Below are positions 10,180 to 22,036 of a DNA stretch of 22,789 nucleotides, one piece after another; within the stretch, counting starts at the first letter, position 1, and each line of letters begins with the position of its first letter. The position numbers and the translations under genes were made by a program. The notes under the pieces were generated by a model that saw nothing but the letters and a program-made list of their open reading frames with translations, made no database searches and was not told where the DNA came from. Origin of the DNA: Atkinsonella hypoxylon (lineage: Eukaryota; Ascomycota; Sordariomycetes; Hypocreales; Clavicipitaceae). The DNA is taken from positions 1 through 22,789 of the forward strand of contig JFHB01000327.1 in NCBI GenBank assembly GCA_000729835.1. The letters run 5' to 3'.

Positions 10180-10422
10180 TGTTACAGTGGTATCCGACGT
10201 GGGTTTGTCGGAAGTGACAATAGGTTGTTGGATTCAACAGGTTATGTAATGATTCGTAAGAGAAGTCGTAAGAGCTTCTGTAAGGAGCATTTAGTAATAG
10301 TGTTCTAGTGAATAATAGTTAATTGTTTAATCTAACTACTTAAGTGTTGCTTCTAACTACTTATATATAATTGCAGTTATATACACTAGTAACCTATAGG
10401 TCTATAGAATTATTCTGTAATA
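10180..10422 (+). repeat. 243-bp LTR-like repeat, copy 2
   Basis: This is the same 243-bp unit as 18-260, starting TGTTACAG and ending GTAATA (mutated GTAACA). Its hairpin TCCGAC (10193-10198) / GTCGGA (10207-10212) is intact. It interrupts the copia gag frame on its left, and on the right it meets unrelated AT-rich DNA. The flanking 5-mers (ctctt, agtgc) do not match, so it is not a simple solo LTR. Its left part keeps CpG sites and its right part is RIP-mutated, the opposite of copy 1. Confidence 0.7.
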
Positions 10423-11030
10423 AGTGCTGCCTCTACAAAAAAGATTAGCTGTTCTAGCTATTCTAAAATTTAATTGTTAGTTGTTAGAAGGCGTATTAGA
10501 TTAAACTAAATAACTTATTAATCTAGCTATTATAAAAGGCGCAAAAAGGTAGTTATTATTTTATTGTATAAGCATACATTATTGTTGTTATAGTGCAATC
10601 TGCAGCGTAGGTTGCTACATTTATGTATTTTCCTATACACTTATAATGCCTAAATTACACTTATAATCTAGTAACTATTAAATCTATATATTAAATTAAT
10701 AGATTTCCTTAAACCTAATAGAGCGTTAAAGCTTATTCTATATTCTATATATAAGTAAAGTTGCGCAAAATTATCCTAGATAATATTAAATCCTATAAAT
10801 TAATCTTATATAATAAAGCTAATTTATTAAATCTATATAGTATATTCTTTGTGTAAGATTATTCTATATAGTGTTAAAAGTATTAAAAATTAATCTATAT
10901 TAAAGTAAATTTTCTATTAGATCTCTTTAGTGTATTTCTCTATATATATACAGCTTATTCTAATCTTTAGGCATTAGTAATAGCAGCAAATTGTTAGTTA
11001 GTTATAGTAAGCTGTTAGTTCTCTTTAGAA
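10423..11030. other. AT-rich stretch without recognised content
   Basis: About 600 bp lie between the 243-bp repeat and the unidentified minus-strand relic. I see no frame that reads as a known domain and no terminal repeat. It may contain the 3' end or LTR of a minus-strand element, but no matching partner lies in the window. Confidence 0.4.
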
Positions 11031-13400
11031 AGTAAAGCTAAAGGATATTTCTAGCAGCTTTAGGGAGGGTTTTACCTAAAAGGCACTAGTCTTACGCTTA
11101 GTAGGTATTTCTACTAGTTTATCTATAGCTAGCCTCTTAGTTAGCGTTTTTACCTTAGTTAGCGTTAGCTTTACTGCAGAAAATATCTTTTATAGAATTA
11201 ATAAAGAGAAACGCGTTAAAGATAGATTAATTAGAATAAACTAAGCACTTCTTCTACATTAAATAGTGCTAAATTTATTACTAAAGAGGCTTTATATAGC
11301 AATAGACTAGTTAGCTAAGCGTTCTAAGAAGTCTATATAAATATAGTTAATTTTATATTATAAGCGTTTGCTTTTTGCCTATAGTATATTAATATTATTA
11401 GCAACCTTTAGTAAGGTTTTATTTTTATTAATAACGTTATTAATACCTTTATTAAATTAACTTATACTATTTAGTTAGTTATATATACTGCAAATAGTAG
11501 TTTATAATTTATTAAACTACTTATTAAATAGACCTCCTTTAGCCTTTATTTTAACCTAGTTAATTTTTTTATTTAACTTATTAATTTTAGCAATATAGAG
11601 GTTAAGTTGCTTCTATACAGTATTGCTACCTATAGGAGTATCCTTAAGGTAGGCTTTAATTATTTCCTTAGCGTTAGATTTATACTTCTTCTAAAGGAGA
11701 CTATTATACTAGCTCTAGAATTGCACCTTAGCTAATAGAATAAAGAGTAAGTCTATACAGCTAATACTAGCTAAGGCACCTACAATAGTGCTGTTAATTC
11801 TACTAAATTTATTAAAGAAGTAAATAGTAAGTAACACTACTTATAACAGTAGACTAGTAAATAAATCTATAGTAATAGTTTTTTTGCCTCTTTTTACTAT
11901 ATTACTACTGTAGTACGCAGTAGCTACTACTTTTGCCTATATCTTGCCTCTTTTAGCTACTTTAGCGTTACCTATAGATGCCTTAGCATCCTTACCTTTA
12001 TATCGCTAGTTCTAGCGCTTTACTTTACAGTTATTATAAATCCTAAAGATATATATTACTGTATTCTGCTAGAGTAAGTAATGTACATTGTCTTTAGAGA
12101 CCTTAATACTAGTTTTATTTATTATACTGCCTTTAAGGGCAAATTTATAGGTATTATTGAAAATAATAGGGATTACAGGACTAGATAGAAGAGGGTAGTG
12201 GTCTCTTATATTTAGCACCTGTAATTGCTCCTAGCAATTATCATGTAGTGGAAGCAGCAGCGGCCTAAATCAAGCTGTAGTGTATAGTATAGATCACGTA
12301 GAGGCAGTAGATAACTATAATAATAGTGGTATCTTATATTGAGAGCGCTGTAACGAATAAGTGAGGGTAGGATCTTGAATCTTTCCAGTCCCTTATAAAC
12401 CTACTAACTATATTAGCGGGCTGTAGTCGCTAGAAGGGGCTTATAGGCCACTTTATAATTTCCGCAAAAAGATTTACTATATAAAAACAAAAAAATCGAC
12501 TTACGGCTATACAAACGAGATGCCTATGTGTACAATTTAACAAATTCCACTAATAACAAGCAACCCTTATAAGCAACTCTATCTAACAATTATACTATTA
12601 AATAGCCCTAATTCTTAGCTTTTAAATGGTATACTTCTTGAATTTCTACTATTGCTAGTTGTGGAGAAAATCGCTGTTAAAGTTAACTATAGGTTAGGCA
12701 ACTTTGCCTTAGTCGATTCTAGATGTTTCGCATCTAGTAACAGCGATATCTCTATCAAAAATCAACGTAACAAGACCTAATAAGGGTTACGTAATAGAGC
12801 AACTAGTAGGCATAAAAATAGGCTATACAGGGTAGCTTATTTTTAACAGGTATAAGTGTAAATAGTACTTTCTATATTCTATACCTTTTCTTTAGCTCTA
12901 TTAGTGTAGTAATACTAACTATAGTCTTCTGTAATAGGCCCTACATTAGTAATATTAATATTATCTTTAATTTCTATAGAAATAGTGCTAAAGATAAACT
13001 TATTAACTTTTAGGGTGCTCTTAGTACTTTTAGACCTACTAAAAGTGCTATATAGGCAGCAGAAATTAAGTAATATAAGATAAGTTTTAATGTTATATAG
13101 CTCTATAGCTACTGTATTACCTTTATAGTTATATTCTTACTCCTTAAACTTAGAACCTTTGCTCTTAGCATTAGAACTATTATTGTAATTAATGTATATA
13201 TTAAAAGCAATATATTTTTCTTTAAGTTTAAATAGTAGTAGTATTATAGCTTAAGTGTAGTTACTATTGTTATTCTCTTCTTAGAATAAGCTATTTAGGT
13301 TTACTAGAATTAATAATTCTAAACTACTAAAAAAAAAGAATAATAGTAGTAGATTTTCTGCAGAAGGGACAGAAAGAGCTAGAAGTAGCTCTATAGACGC
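11030..13400 (-). pseudogene. Unidentified protein-coding relic, split by solo LTR copy 3
   Basis: On the minus strand a long frame can be read from about 13400 to about 11030 if TAA/TAG are taken as mutated Gln/Trp. Removing the LTR at 12155-12848 and one GGTAT joins the two halves in frame (TYTYKFALKGS). Readable stretches include NKFIFSTISIEIKDN, a basic region RYKGKDAKASIGNAKVAKRGK, KEIIKAYLKDTPIGSNTV followed by a helical Lys-rich region, and a basic tail IPTKRKTSAF. I do not recognise a family: no RT, integrase, transposase triad or zinc knuckle is visible. It lies downstream of Gypsy C pol on the same strand, so it could be an extra ORF of that element, or part of a separate element or eroded gene. 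The start is uncertain. Confidence 0.45.
12150..12853 (-). mobile_element. Family-A Copia solo LTR (copy 3, 694 bp) with GGTAT duplication
   Basis: A complete LTR at 12155-12848 lies in reverse orientation and is flanked by a perfect 5-bp direct repeat GGTAT (12150-12154 and 12849-12853). No internal element sequence remains, so it is a solo LTR left by LTR-LTR recombination. It contains the CTAGATG hairpin (12719-12737) and the TAATTGC/GCAATTA hairpin (12222-12240). It has the short LTR form shared with copy 2. It sits within the unidentified minus-strand relic. Confidence 0.92.
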
Positions 13401-13880
13401 TAGCTAGTTCTATAGGCTATAGAAATTTACTCTATAGGCAATCTATTGCTCTTAGTGTAGTATTTTAGTATTTAACTATTAAAAGTAGCTAAATAACAGC
13501 CTAAGGGAATAGAAAAAGCAGCAGCTATAATAGTATTAATAAATTTATAAGATTTTATAATATATAAAGGTATAAGAAAAAGGTTATATAGTAAAAAGTA
13601 TAAAAATTTATAAAAGTAAAAGTAAATTTACAGAAAAAGTAGGTTAAAACAATAGTATATAGATTTATAGGTGTTTTCTTCTTAATCTTCTACAATTCTA
13701 TAATATAGGTTAATTTTAATAGTTCTAATAATAATAAATAAGGACATAAGGAAAAAGATACTAAGGGATTTAAACAATCTATTATATAATAAAGGAAATT
13801 AAGACTTATAAGGAAAAGAGTTAGTAGTAAGCTTCTACTAGCTAATTTAGGGCTTTTTAGTAAGCTATATTACTCTTCTA
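13400..13880. other. AT-rich spacer downstream of Gypsy C pol
   Basis: About 480 bp of very AT-rich DNA lie between the C-terminal part of Gypsy C pol and the unidentified minus-strand relic. No clear coding frame or repeat is seen. It may be the 3' untranslated part of Gypsy C. Confidence 0.4.
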
Positions 13881-16040
13881 ATAACGCTAATACTCTTCTT
13901 CTTAATTTATAGGGTATTTTTATAGATATTTATTTATAATTTTAAAAGCGTTAACTTTAAGCTTATCTTTAGCAATCTATTAGTTATCTTTAGTAGAGAA
14001 CCCTTTCTATTATATAAGGAATTCTAGATATAGCTTGCTTAACCTACTGCAGAAATGCTAGATTTAATAGGCATAAATTCGCTTAATTTCCTAATAGTTC
14101 TCTATACTAAACTCTTCTATTATAATTAGCAGTAGCAGTTACTTTTTCTAGTTAAAAGGATCTTTACTTTATCTTAGCTTCTAAAGGTAAGCTACTAATA
14201 CTGCTAAGTGTATATATAAATCTAGTAGAAAATCTAGGCAAAATAACAATAGGCTTACTTTTATAAGAACCTTATATAGCTTTACCTATTAAAGAGACTA
14301 TTTCTTTTTTAGCTTTCCTAGAAGTATATATCTTTAGTGTAATTATAGGTAGACTATATCCTTTACTTTAATGTTAATAGGCTTATACTAGGCGTTATAT
14401 TTAATCTTACTTAAGGTATTTACTATACTAATAGCTATTTCTACCTCTTGCTAGTATAGCTTTTAAAGTACAGCTATATTGCTTATATCTATTCTATTGC
14501 TAGAAACGTTATCTAATTAAATTAAATTAACAATAGTAGCTAGTTAGAAACTATATATAAGTTTATTAAGGGAAATCTCTATACTAGCTGCTACTATATT
14601 ATTAAGTTAGTACTATAGTGCTAGAAGTATTGCAGTCTATAGTATATTTAGATTTATAACTATATAGTATTAAACAGTAATAATAACTATTTAATTCTTC
14701 TATTTAGCTATTCTATCTATCTATAGGTAGTAAGCTATAGCTATAAGCAATTTACTTTTAATTTAAGTAAATATACTTCTTTAGATATTAGAAATAAACT
14801 TTAGATCTTAGTTGCTTATAATCTACTTAAGAAGGCCTTAGTCTAATAAATATAGTATCTATAAGAGTAGTTCTACCTAAATTTCTACTGTATATATTAT
14901 ATACTTAAGTATAAGAATTATTTACTTACTAAATAGGTAATTTACTAAATATAGTAAGTTATAGAAGCTATATCTATCTTTTTACTATAGAGTGTTTATT
15001 AAGCTAACTTTAGGTATATTAATAATAAAATTAAGTAAAATTATATAGAAGAGCATTAGAACTAACTCTAATAACCTTAATTCCTTTAGTAGCTTACTAT
15101 AGTTAATTATATTTTCTTTATAGATATAGTAGTAAGCAATATAGGTTTAAATTTACTTATATATCTATAGAAAGTAAACTACCTATAATTCTACTGCTAT
15201 TTTATAGGCACTAAAATAGTTTTAATTGTTATAAACTATTTTAAGAATAAATTCTATAACCTTTATAGGTATATACATTTAAAATAGGCCTTTTCTATTA
15301 TAATAGTATAAAAGTCTATTGTTTTATAGAGTCTATCTATACAGTAGAATCCTTAGTCTTTATTATTAATTTTACTAATTCTACTTTTTATAAAAGTCCT
15401 TAATACCTTCTATAATTCTACTAAGCTTTAGATTAAAACTATAGCCTTAAATAATTTCCTTTTTTAGACCTTTATCTAATACTACTGTAGCGCTATATTC
15501 TTTAGCGAAAAATATACTTATATTAAGCTTATTAAATTTACTATTATAAGCCTTCTCTTAGTATAAAACTATAACTAGCAACCTAAAGAGTGTATTTAGC
15601 ACTATATTTAGCACTTTTAGTATATAGAAGACTCTTAGGTTAAATTGCAATAGATAATTAGCTACTTTAGCTAATTTTAGGTTAGCTTTATTTAGATTTA
15701 TTGTAGTAAGTAAGGTATATTTAATAATCCCTTTTGCTAGTAAGTAGTTTATAATAATATTAATAGTGTAGCAGTTAGATTAAACTATTTTCTATAGCTT
15801 TTAAACACTTTATATAATTATAGCTACCTTTACTTTAGTTAATCTATAATGTTTCTTTAGGTTAAAAGTATATCTTAAGAGAAAAAGAATTAGCTATAGC
15901 TAGTTACTTTTAATGTTTTTATTAGGTATACTATAACTATTCTATTTGCCTATAAGCTAGAAGATAAAGAGCTTAAATTCTTCCTTATAAGCGTTAACTT
16001 TAAAGAATAAATACTTACTAGAGTTATAGTGCTATAGAAT
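13880..16040 (-). pseudogene. Gypsy C pol relic: RNase H C-part, integrase, C-terminal tail
   Basis: This is the continuation of the minus-strand Ty3/gypsy pol whose RT is at 22352-22789. From high to low coordinate: an RNase H part beginning at a HYNP-like site (LQHYNS) and ending near 15560 with ANLKLAKVANYLLQF and LNTLFRL, then a linker, then the integrase core. There the second catalytic site reads IISNQDLKFIS (about 14788-14823; Asp to Asn in the SDxD context), followed by an AYYxQxDRxAKxKN stretch, the HPQTDGQTER equivalent. After that come SxNKLIYSFQ and a spacer-like KYNAQYKP region. A basic tail near 13900-14000 might be a degraded chromodomain, but I am unsure. Stops are nearly all TAA/TAG. 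Copia C cut the gene inside RNase H, with duplication AGAAT. Confidence 0.85.
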
Positions 16041-16355
16041 TGTTGGAATCGTTATAACTCTATCGTGCGATTCCGGCACCTGCGTGGGTGGATACAACCG
16101 CTAATTAGTTGCATCCGCACACTAGTCCCCACTTATATCGGGGTTGCCGATACCCCTTAATTCCCCCTTAATACAACACTATGCCTAAGGCATATAAGGC
16201 ATCCAACAGGGTATATAATGTAGCCTCTTTTGCTTGTTAAATATAACTTCTAGATAACCGAATTTGAACCTCTTTAATGTAAATACTAGTGCACTAGTGA
16301 ACTAGTTATAGAACTAACTTAAAGGAGTATAAATTAGACCCTTAGTCTATTAACA
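16041..16355 (+). repeat. Copia C 5' LTR (315 bp)
   Basis: This begins TGTTGGAATC and ends TTAACA (originally CGACA, as in the 3' LTR). It contains a TATA box candidate and a GC-rich segment that keeps CpG sites (gtgcgattccggcacc) better than the 3' LTR at this end. Toward its other end it is more mutated than the 3' LTR. Confidence 0.95.
16212..16219 (+). promoter_or_regulatory. TATA box candidate in Copia C LTR
   Basis: TATATAAT occurs at the same LTR position in both LTRs (also 22208-22215) and is followed by a T-rich stretch. In LTR retrotransposons the promoter lies in the LTR, so this is the likely TATA box. No transcript start can be shown. Confidence 0.45.
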
Positions 16356-16758
16356 CTAATTAGTGGTTGCTTAACTAGGAGTCTTTAGTACAACTAAAGA
16401 GATTAGCATAACTAACTATAGATTAGCTAGATTTAGTAAGAAGAGACGTAATACTGTTAGCTAGAACCCTTAGTAGCTAACGCAACTAGTAAAGCGTGCT
16501 AAAGGAAGGGATATCTTTACAATTGCTTAATTACTAAGTTGTATTCACTTATAATAATGTTTTAGTTTAACTAATTGTTAATATTAAACTCCTAAGGAAT
16601 TAAATTACTAGCTAGAACCCTTAGCGGCTAATACTATAGGATTTAACTCCTCTAACTATCTTAGAACTTAGCTAAAAGCTAGCTAAATCTCTCTATCTTT
16701 ATACTAATTCTATTACACCTACTTTCTCTTTCTATACTACTTAATCTTATCTAATATA
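16356..16758 (+). other. Copia C leader with possible primer-binding site
   Basis: This is about 400 bp between the LTR and gag. A primer-binding site may be TGGTTGCTTAAC (about 16363-16374), a few bases after the LTR; I cannot name the tRNA. The segment has an internally repeated phrase, GCTAGAACCCTTAG (about 16460 and 16610). No coding frame is evident. Confidence 0.45.
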
Positions 16759-19700
16759 ATAAGTTTACAATAACCCTAGGTAGATTTATAAGAATTTAAG
16801 CAATAACTATAACCTAATAAGCTTCTAGAATAACTTTAAAAGTATTAGAAACTTCTATTAATAGATTAGAACTTAATATATAAAATTAACCTAGAAACTG
16901 CTACTACTACTAATCTAAATAATAGAATTGCCTTTACAATTAACCTTTATAAAGATTAAAGATTTAAAGATTAAGAATAATAGAAGAACTTTAAATTTAA
17001 CTTTTATAACTAGAATAAAGACCTATTTTAAAGAGCTTTTACTCTAATTATTAAAGCGTTACGCAATTTACTATATAAATATAGAGTCTATATAGGCAGA
17101 AGCAGCAGCTAAATTGCTAATTCTCTTAAAAGAGTACTATAGGAAGAGGAACAATCTATATAGCTAGAAGAAGAGATTAATAAATAAGTAGTATTAGGTA
17201 AATTTTACTTAAATCTACACCTAGATATAGAACCTATATCTATAGTAAAGAAGCCTTAATCTTCTTTATAGAACCCTTTTCCTATACCTCTAGCACTCTT
17301 TCTATTACTTTTGTTAAGTGTACCTAGCAATCTAATAGGTATATTAGTAGGAATGCTACCTTCTCTCTCTTTACTATAGAATATAAAATTTCTTCTGCTT
17401 CTAGCAGTATAACTATTACTTCCTTCTACAATAGATTCTTCCTAGACTAATATAAAGAAAGTCTTTAACCTTATAAAGATCTATAAGGAAAGCAATAAAT
17501 ATAGCAGCAATATATTCGATTTTATTATACTAAAAGTAGTTATCCTTAAAGACCTATACTAACAACTTAATTTCTTAGAACTAGTAATAATAAAGATATT
17601 TCTAGTAATACTAATAGGTAAAGTATATAAATTCTACCTTACAATAATTACAATAAACATAAGGATAAATTATACCTTTAACTAAATAGTTAAAATTATT
17701 AGATAATACTTTAAGACTCTAACTAATAAGTAGTTCTATTGTTAAAGATAGAACAGCATTATATTACGCAATATAATTGCTAAGAACCCTAATAAATCTA
17801 TACTTAACTGCCTTAATATAATAATCTAGAACCTTTAAGACATCTATAATAGCCTTTTTAACCCTTTTATAGATAATTCTAAACTTATTAAGTAAACTCT
17901 TTAAGCAGTTAGAGGTATCCTTAAATATAGCTAAGCTAAATTTATAACTAACGCAACATTTTAAGAGCTTATTAGTAACCTATAAAAGTTAATTAGTATT
18001 GCAAAAGTACAGAAAGAAATTAGCTAATTCTACATTAGATTTAACTAACTTAATATTAATAATAAAGCCCTCTATATAGACTATTAATATTAACGTTTAA
18101 GAGACTCTAGCTGTAGCAGAAGTAAGACCTAAAAATAACGCTGCTTTATCTATAGAAAAGAAGAATATTAGTTAATAAAGTACAGCAAAAAAGAGCGTTA
18201 AGAAGCACAATAAAGATAGTAGAACAATAAGAAGTATAGAACCTCTCCTTTAAACAGTAAATTTAGAGCCTATCTATAGGCTTATAAAGGATTAAGTAAA
18301 CCTATATAGAATAATAGTTCTAATAATGCTTAGGATGTAAGCAAAGTATTTATTAAAGAATCTAATATAGCTAATAAAGGAAAAGCTCCTTAGCTAATAA
18401 TTATATAATTCTTTACTAATGCTGTAACTATAAACAATAGAGCTATCTTCTAGAACCTTAAGGAAGAAGCCTACTAGTATACTCTATATAAAGAAGACCT
18501 ATTTATAGAAGATTAATTAAATCCTATAGATCCCTTATTATATTTATTATCTTATATATTAGAAGAACGTTATTCTAGTAAGATATTTAGAGGCATTTTG
18601 CCTAACACTAGAGCAGCAGGTATATTAACAGCTAGAATTAACTAAGTATAGGCACTAGTAAGGAAAATGCCTTTATTAAAGATAAATCTATCTAATTAAC
18701 ACTATATAATTACATTTAGCGCAAAATCAGCAACTTTAATAGGCTTTATTACAGTTCTAACAGTCTTTAGCCTAATTACATTCTATATAATTAATATAAG
18801 CACCCTATTCCTATATAGCATTAATAATATAGATAAGATATATATAAAACTTAACAACCTTAAAAATATACTAATTTAAGGCAATTAAAAGGTTTCTATT
18901 ATCTAGAAATAGGAATATCTATAGTAAACTCTAGAAGCTATAGAAGTAGCTACATTCTTCTTGTTAAAAAAGCAAATCTATTAGCTTTATTGTTAATTTA
19001 AATATCCCTTTATACAACAATTAACGAAGATTCTATAACGTATAGAAGAAGATATTAGTAATAACAACGCTATTAATAGAATTACATAAGTTTACTACTA
19101 CTGCTAACTTAACAGTAAATTACCTAGTTAATTCCAATTTATATTAAAAGATAACTATAACTTTAACTACAAAATTATTATTAATATTATATATCTAAAT
19201 AGCAGCCCTGTTCTTTACGTTATTAATTCTGCAACCTCGTTTTAAGCAGCCTAATTTCTAGAACCCTAAAAGTAGAAAGCATAAAACATCTAGAATACGT
19301 TAAAAGACTGCTAGATTAATACCTATCTAGGCCCTTCTAACTAGATAGTTTATAATACTAGAAAGAACTTTACATCTGCTAAATTCCGCTATTATACATA
19401 AATGTTGTCCGTTAATGTTAATAAAGTTCCTATTAAAGCCTACAACAGTATTAGTAAAGTTAAATAGTACTATAGCCTATTACAAAGAGCTTACAACATT
19501 ATTAACAATAAATTAAGCACTAATACTAGTATTATAAAGGATTAAAAGCTTTAGATAGCTATTAAAGCTGTTAATAATTCTGCTAAACCTAACAGTTTTA
19601 TGCCTATATTATTAGTCTTTAGTTCCTACCTCTGCATAATAGATAATTTACCTTTAAGCCTTTCTATAATATAATAAGCTTTAATTCTACGTAAAGCTAC

Positions 19701-21930
19701 TAATAAAGCCTAAAAGTGCTTAGTATAAAGATAAATTCATAATGCTCTTACCTCCTGCAACAGCCTAAATACAACACCTATATATTTACTGCCTCTGCAG
19801 TTAGAAGTGCGTATATAGCGTAAAAAAGAAGGCTAGTAAGGCCTCTATAAGCTGCTTGCTACAGATAGCAAGAAGTGCACTATATAAATGCCTTATAGCT
19901 CTATTTGTTTTTGCATAACTATTGTAAAACCCTACTACTATAATAACAATAAATCTAACAATTATTCTGCTGTTTCTAACGTTACACCTAATAAAAGCAA
20001 TATAGAATTCCTGCCTAAAAGCAATTCTATTCTACTAAAGAAAAGAGAAAGACCCCTAAAGGTAAAATAACTAATTAATCTAAACCTAATATAGAAAAGA
20101 GGTCTTAGAAGACTAAGAAAGAACCCTCTTCTTATTCTAATTAATTCTATATAAAATTCCTCTACTTTTAACAATAGACTAAATAGATATATTACTGTTT
20201 CTAGCCTAACTGCTAGTAGTTCTTATAATCCTAATTCTAGTAGTAATATTAATTCTACTTATATATTGCTGTATAAATCTAGCAATAAAATTTTCCTTTC
20301 TACAAAAGAAATAGTAAACTATAACTTAGCTATATAACTAAGGAAAGACAACAAGATTATAGCAAAAGGTGCTCTATTTAAAGCATTTAACTAAGCTAAA
20401 ATTAACGCACTATTAGCTAGAGATATCTTCTAATTTATTAAATTTAACTCTACTATATACAATAACTATATCTTTAAATCTTATATAGTTTAAGAAGTTA
20501 AAGGAAAAGGAACTATATTACTGTATAAGAAGTTAAGACTAGTTATTTAAGGATACAACAACAGCAATAAATTGTTAATTTTAACGCAATCTCTAACAAT
20601 TTAATAAGCTAGTTAACGCTTAATTGTAGCACTAGCTCTATCTCTCTAAAAACGCAATATTATCTTATAGATCTGCAATATTATATAGGCTTATATACAA
20701 TCTAACACTAATTTAAATAGATTAATTATTACACAACTTCTTAACTAAATTAAACACCTATATCCCTACAATACAGTAATAGAAGTAATTAAGCCTCTAT
20801 ATAGAATCGCTAAAGCAGGTATACATTAGTAGTCTATATACTTTTGCTACTACTGTAACAATTTAAGTATAGTTACATTAATATATAACCCCTACTTACT
20901 AATATTAAATAACAATAACTGCTTTAGAATTGTTAAAATATAGACTAACAATACACTAGAACTAAGCAATAGAACCTTCTTTAACTGTAAGGAATCTAAA
21001 CTGTAGAAGGCTAATTTTACTGTAAAGCTAAAGTAAAGCTTAACAGCAGAAACGCTACTAATTTTTAATAGATATATATTAACTAAATCTAATAATAGCA
21101 CTTTAACTCTTCGCTAGAAAGGTTAAAGCAAGAGGATTTAACCTATTAATACTACTAGTGTTAGTATAAATTTAACGAAATAACAGTACGTTAAGCAATA
21201 AGCCTACAGCGTATACATTACTACAATTTATTAACTAGAAGCTATATTTAACTTTTCTGTTGCTATATAACAGCAAGATATTATAATTAACGATATTAAA
21301 CAGCTAAATAAGAGGCTTTAATAGTAGATTAATAACTAAACCTATAGATTATAATACATCCTAATAGACCTTCTCTCTGCTAAATTATATATATTTATTA
21401 ATAGATTCTTTGTAAACAATAAAGATTTAAGCTCCTAGATAGAATATATAATTATCCTAGGCAATAAAGGAACTTATAAAGAGAACGCTAAATTTGTAAT
21501 AAAAGGCAACATTATTATATATAGCTCTGTTAAAAGCAAGAGAGTTATAAGGAGCGCGCTTGCATTAGAACTATACAGTATAGTGTAAGGCGTAGATGTA
21601 TTGTATGCTATTAGCACTACGTTAAATATAGTAATAAAGCAGCTATAGATACTGCTAATTCTACTAGTAGTCTATATAGATTTGTTCTTATTGTATAAAT
21701 GCCTTATAAAGCTTAGTATAACAAAGGAAAAGAGATTAATAATTAATATTATAGCGCTACATTAATTATACAAAAGGCGCAAAATTGATGAAATCCGTTA
21801 GATTAACAGTAAAGATAATATTGCTAATTTAATAATAAAAGCAACACTAAATAAGACTCTTAAATCCTTTATTAACAACAATAAAGCTAATATATAGGTA
21901 GAAGGCTAGGTAAAGAGACCTACGAATTAA
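16759..21930 (+). pseudogene. Copia C gag-pol polyprotein relic (single frame, RIP-inactivated)
   Basis: Every domain I read is in one phase from about 16759 (an ATA that may be a mutated start) to a TAA at 21928-21930. Gag runs about 16760-18400 (core TFNQIVKIIRQYFKTLTNKQ). The protease active site is LPNTRAAG (18598-18621), D-T-G changed to N-T-R. Integrase runs about 19150-19850 and includes YLGPSNxIVYNTRKNFTSAKF and AYNSISKVKQYYSLLQRAY, where catalytic Asp and His/Glu positions are altered. RT runs about 20280-21200 with LVIQGYN, LTQSLTIQQASQRLIVALAL and the DD pair as TNN (20944-20952). RNase H is about 21300-21930 (INRFFVNNKDLSSQIxYIIIL, SALALELYSIVQGVD, KEKRLIINIIALHQLYKRRKI). Most stops are TAA/TAG at Gln/Trp positions. 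No GAG-pre-integrase zinc finger is clearly readable. Confidence 0.9.
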
Positions 21931-22036
21931 TGCAGAAGGATGTTAGATTTATTGCTATTTATTCCTTTAATCTATTTTATTATTACTGTAACTGTTAGAG
22001 TTACTCTACTAGCACAATAAAAAGAGAGACTACTAG
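21931..22036 (+). other. Copia C 3' untranslated region and polypurine tract
   Basis: This holds about 100 bp after the pol stop, with a purine run aaaaagagaga (22019-22029) just before the 3' LTR. A few bases (ctactag) separate the run from the LTR. If the TAA at 21928 is a mutated CAA, the coding frame could extend further into this region. Confidence 0.55.

Noticed and set aside
18..10422. A single 10.4-kb LTR element bounded by the two 243-bp repeats
   Set aside because: The flanking 5-mers do not match, no primer site or polypurine tract adjoins the repeats, and the interior consists of other elements with their own LTRs.
13000..15000. tRNA, rRNA or CRISPR array
   Set aside because: No cloverleaf, ribosomal or spaced-repeat pattern was found here or elsewhere in the window; the short repeated words are the TA/CTAG-rich vocabulary left by RIP.
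19888..21101. Short open frames at 19888-20070 (+), 19962-20174 (-) and 20892-21101 (-)
   Set aside because: The plus-strand one is a stop-free piece of the Copia C polyprotein and the minus-strand ones are its shadows.
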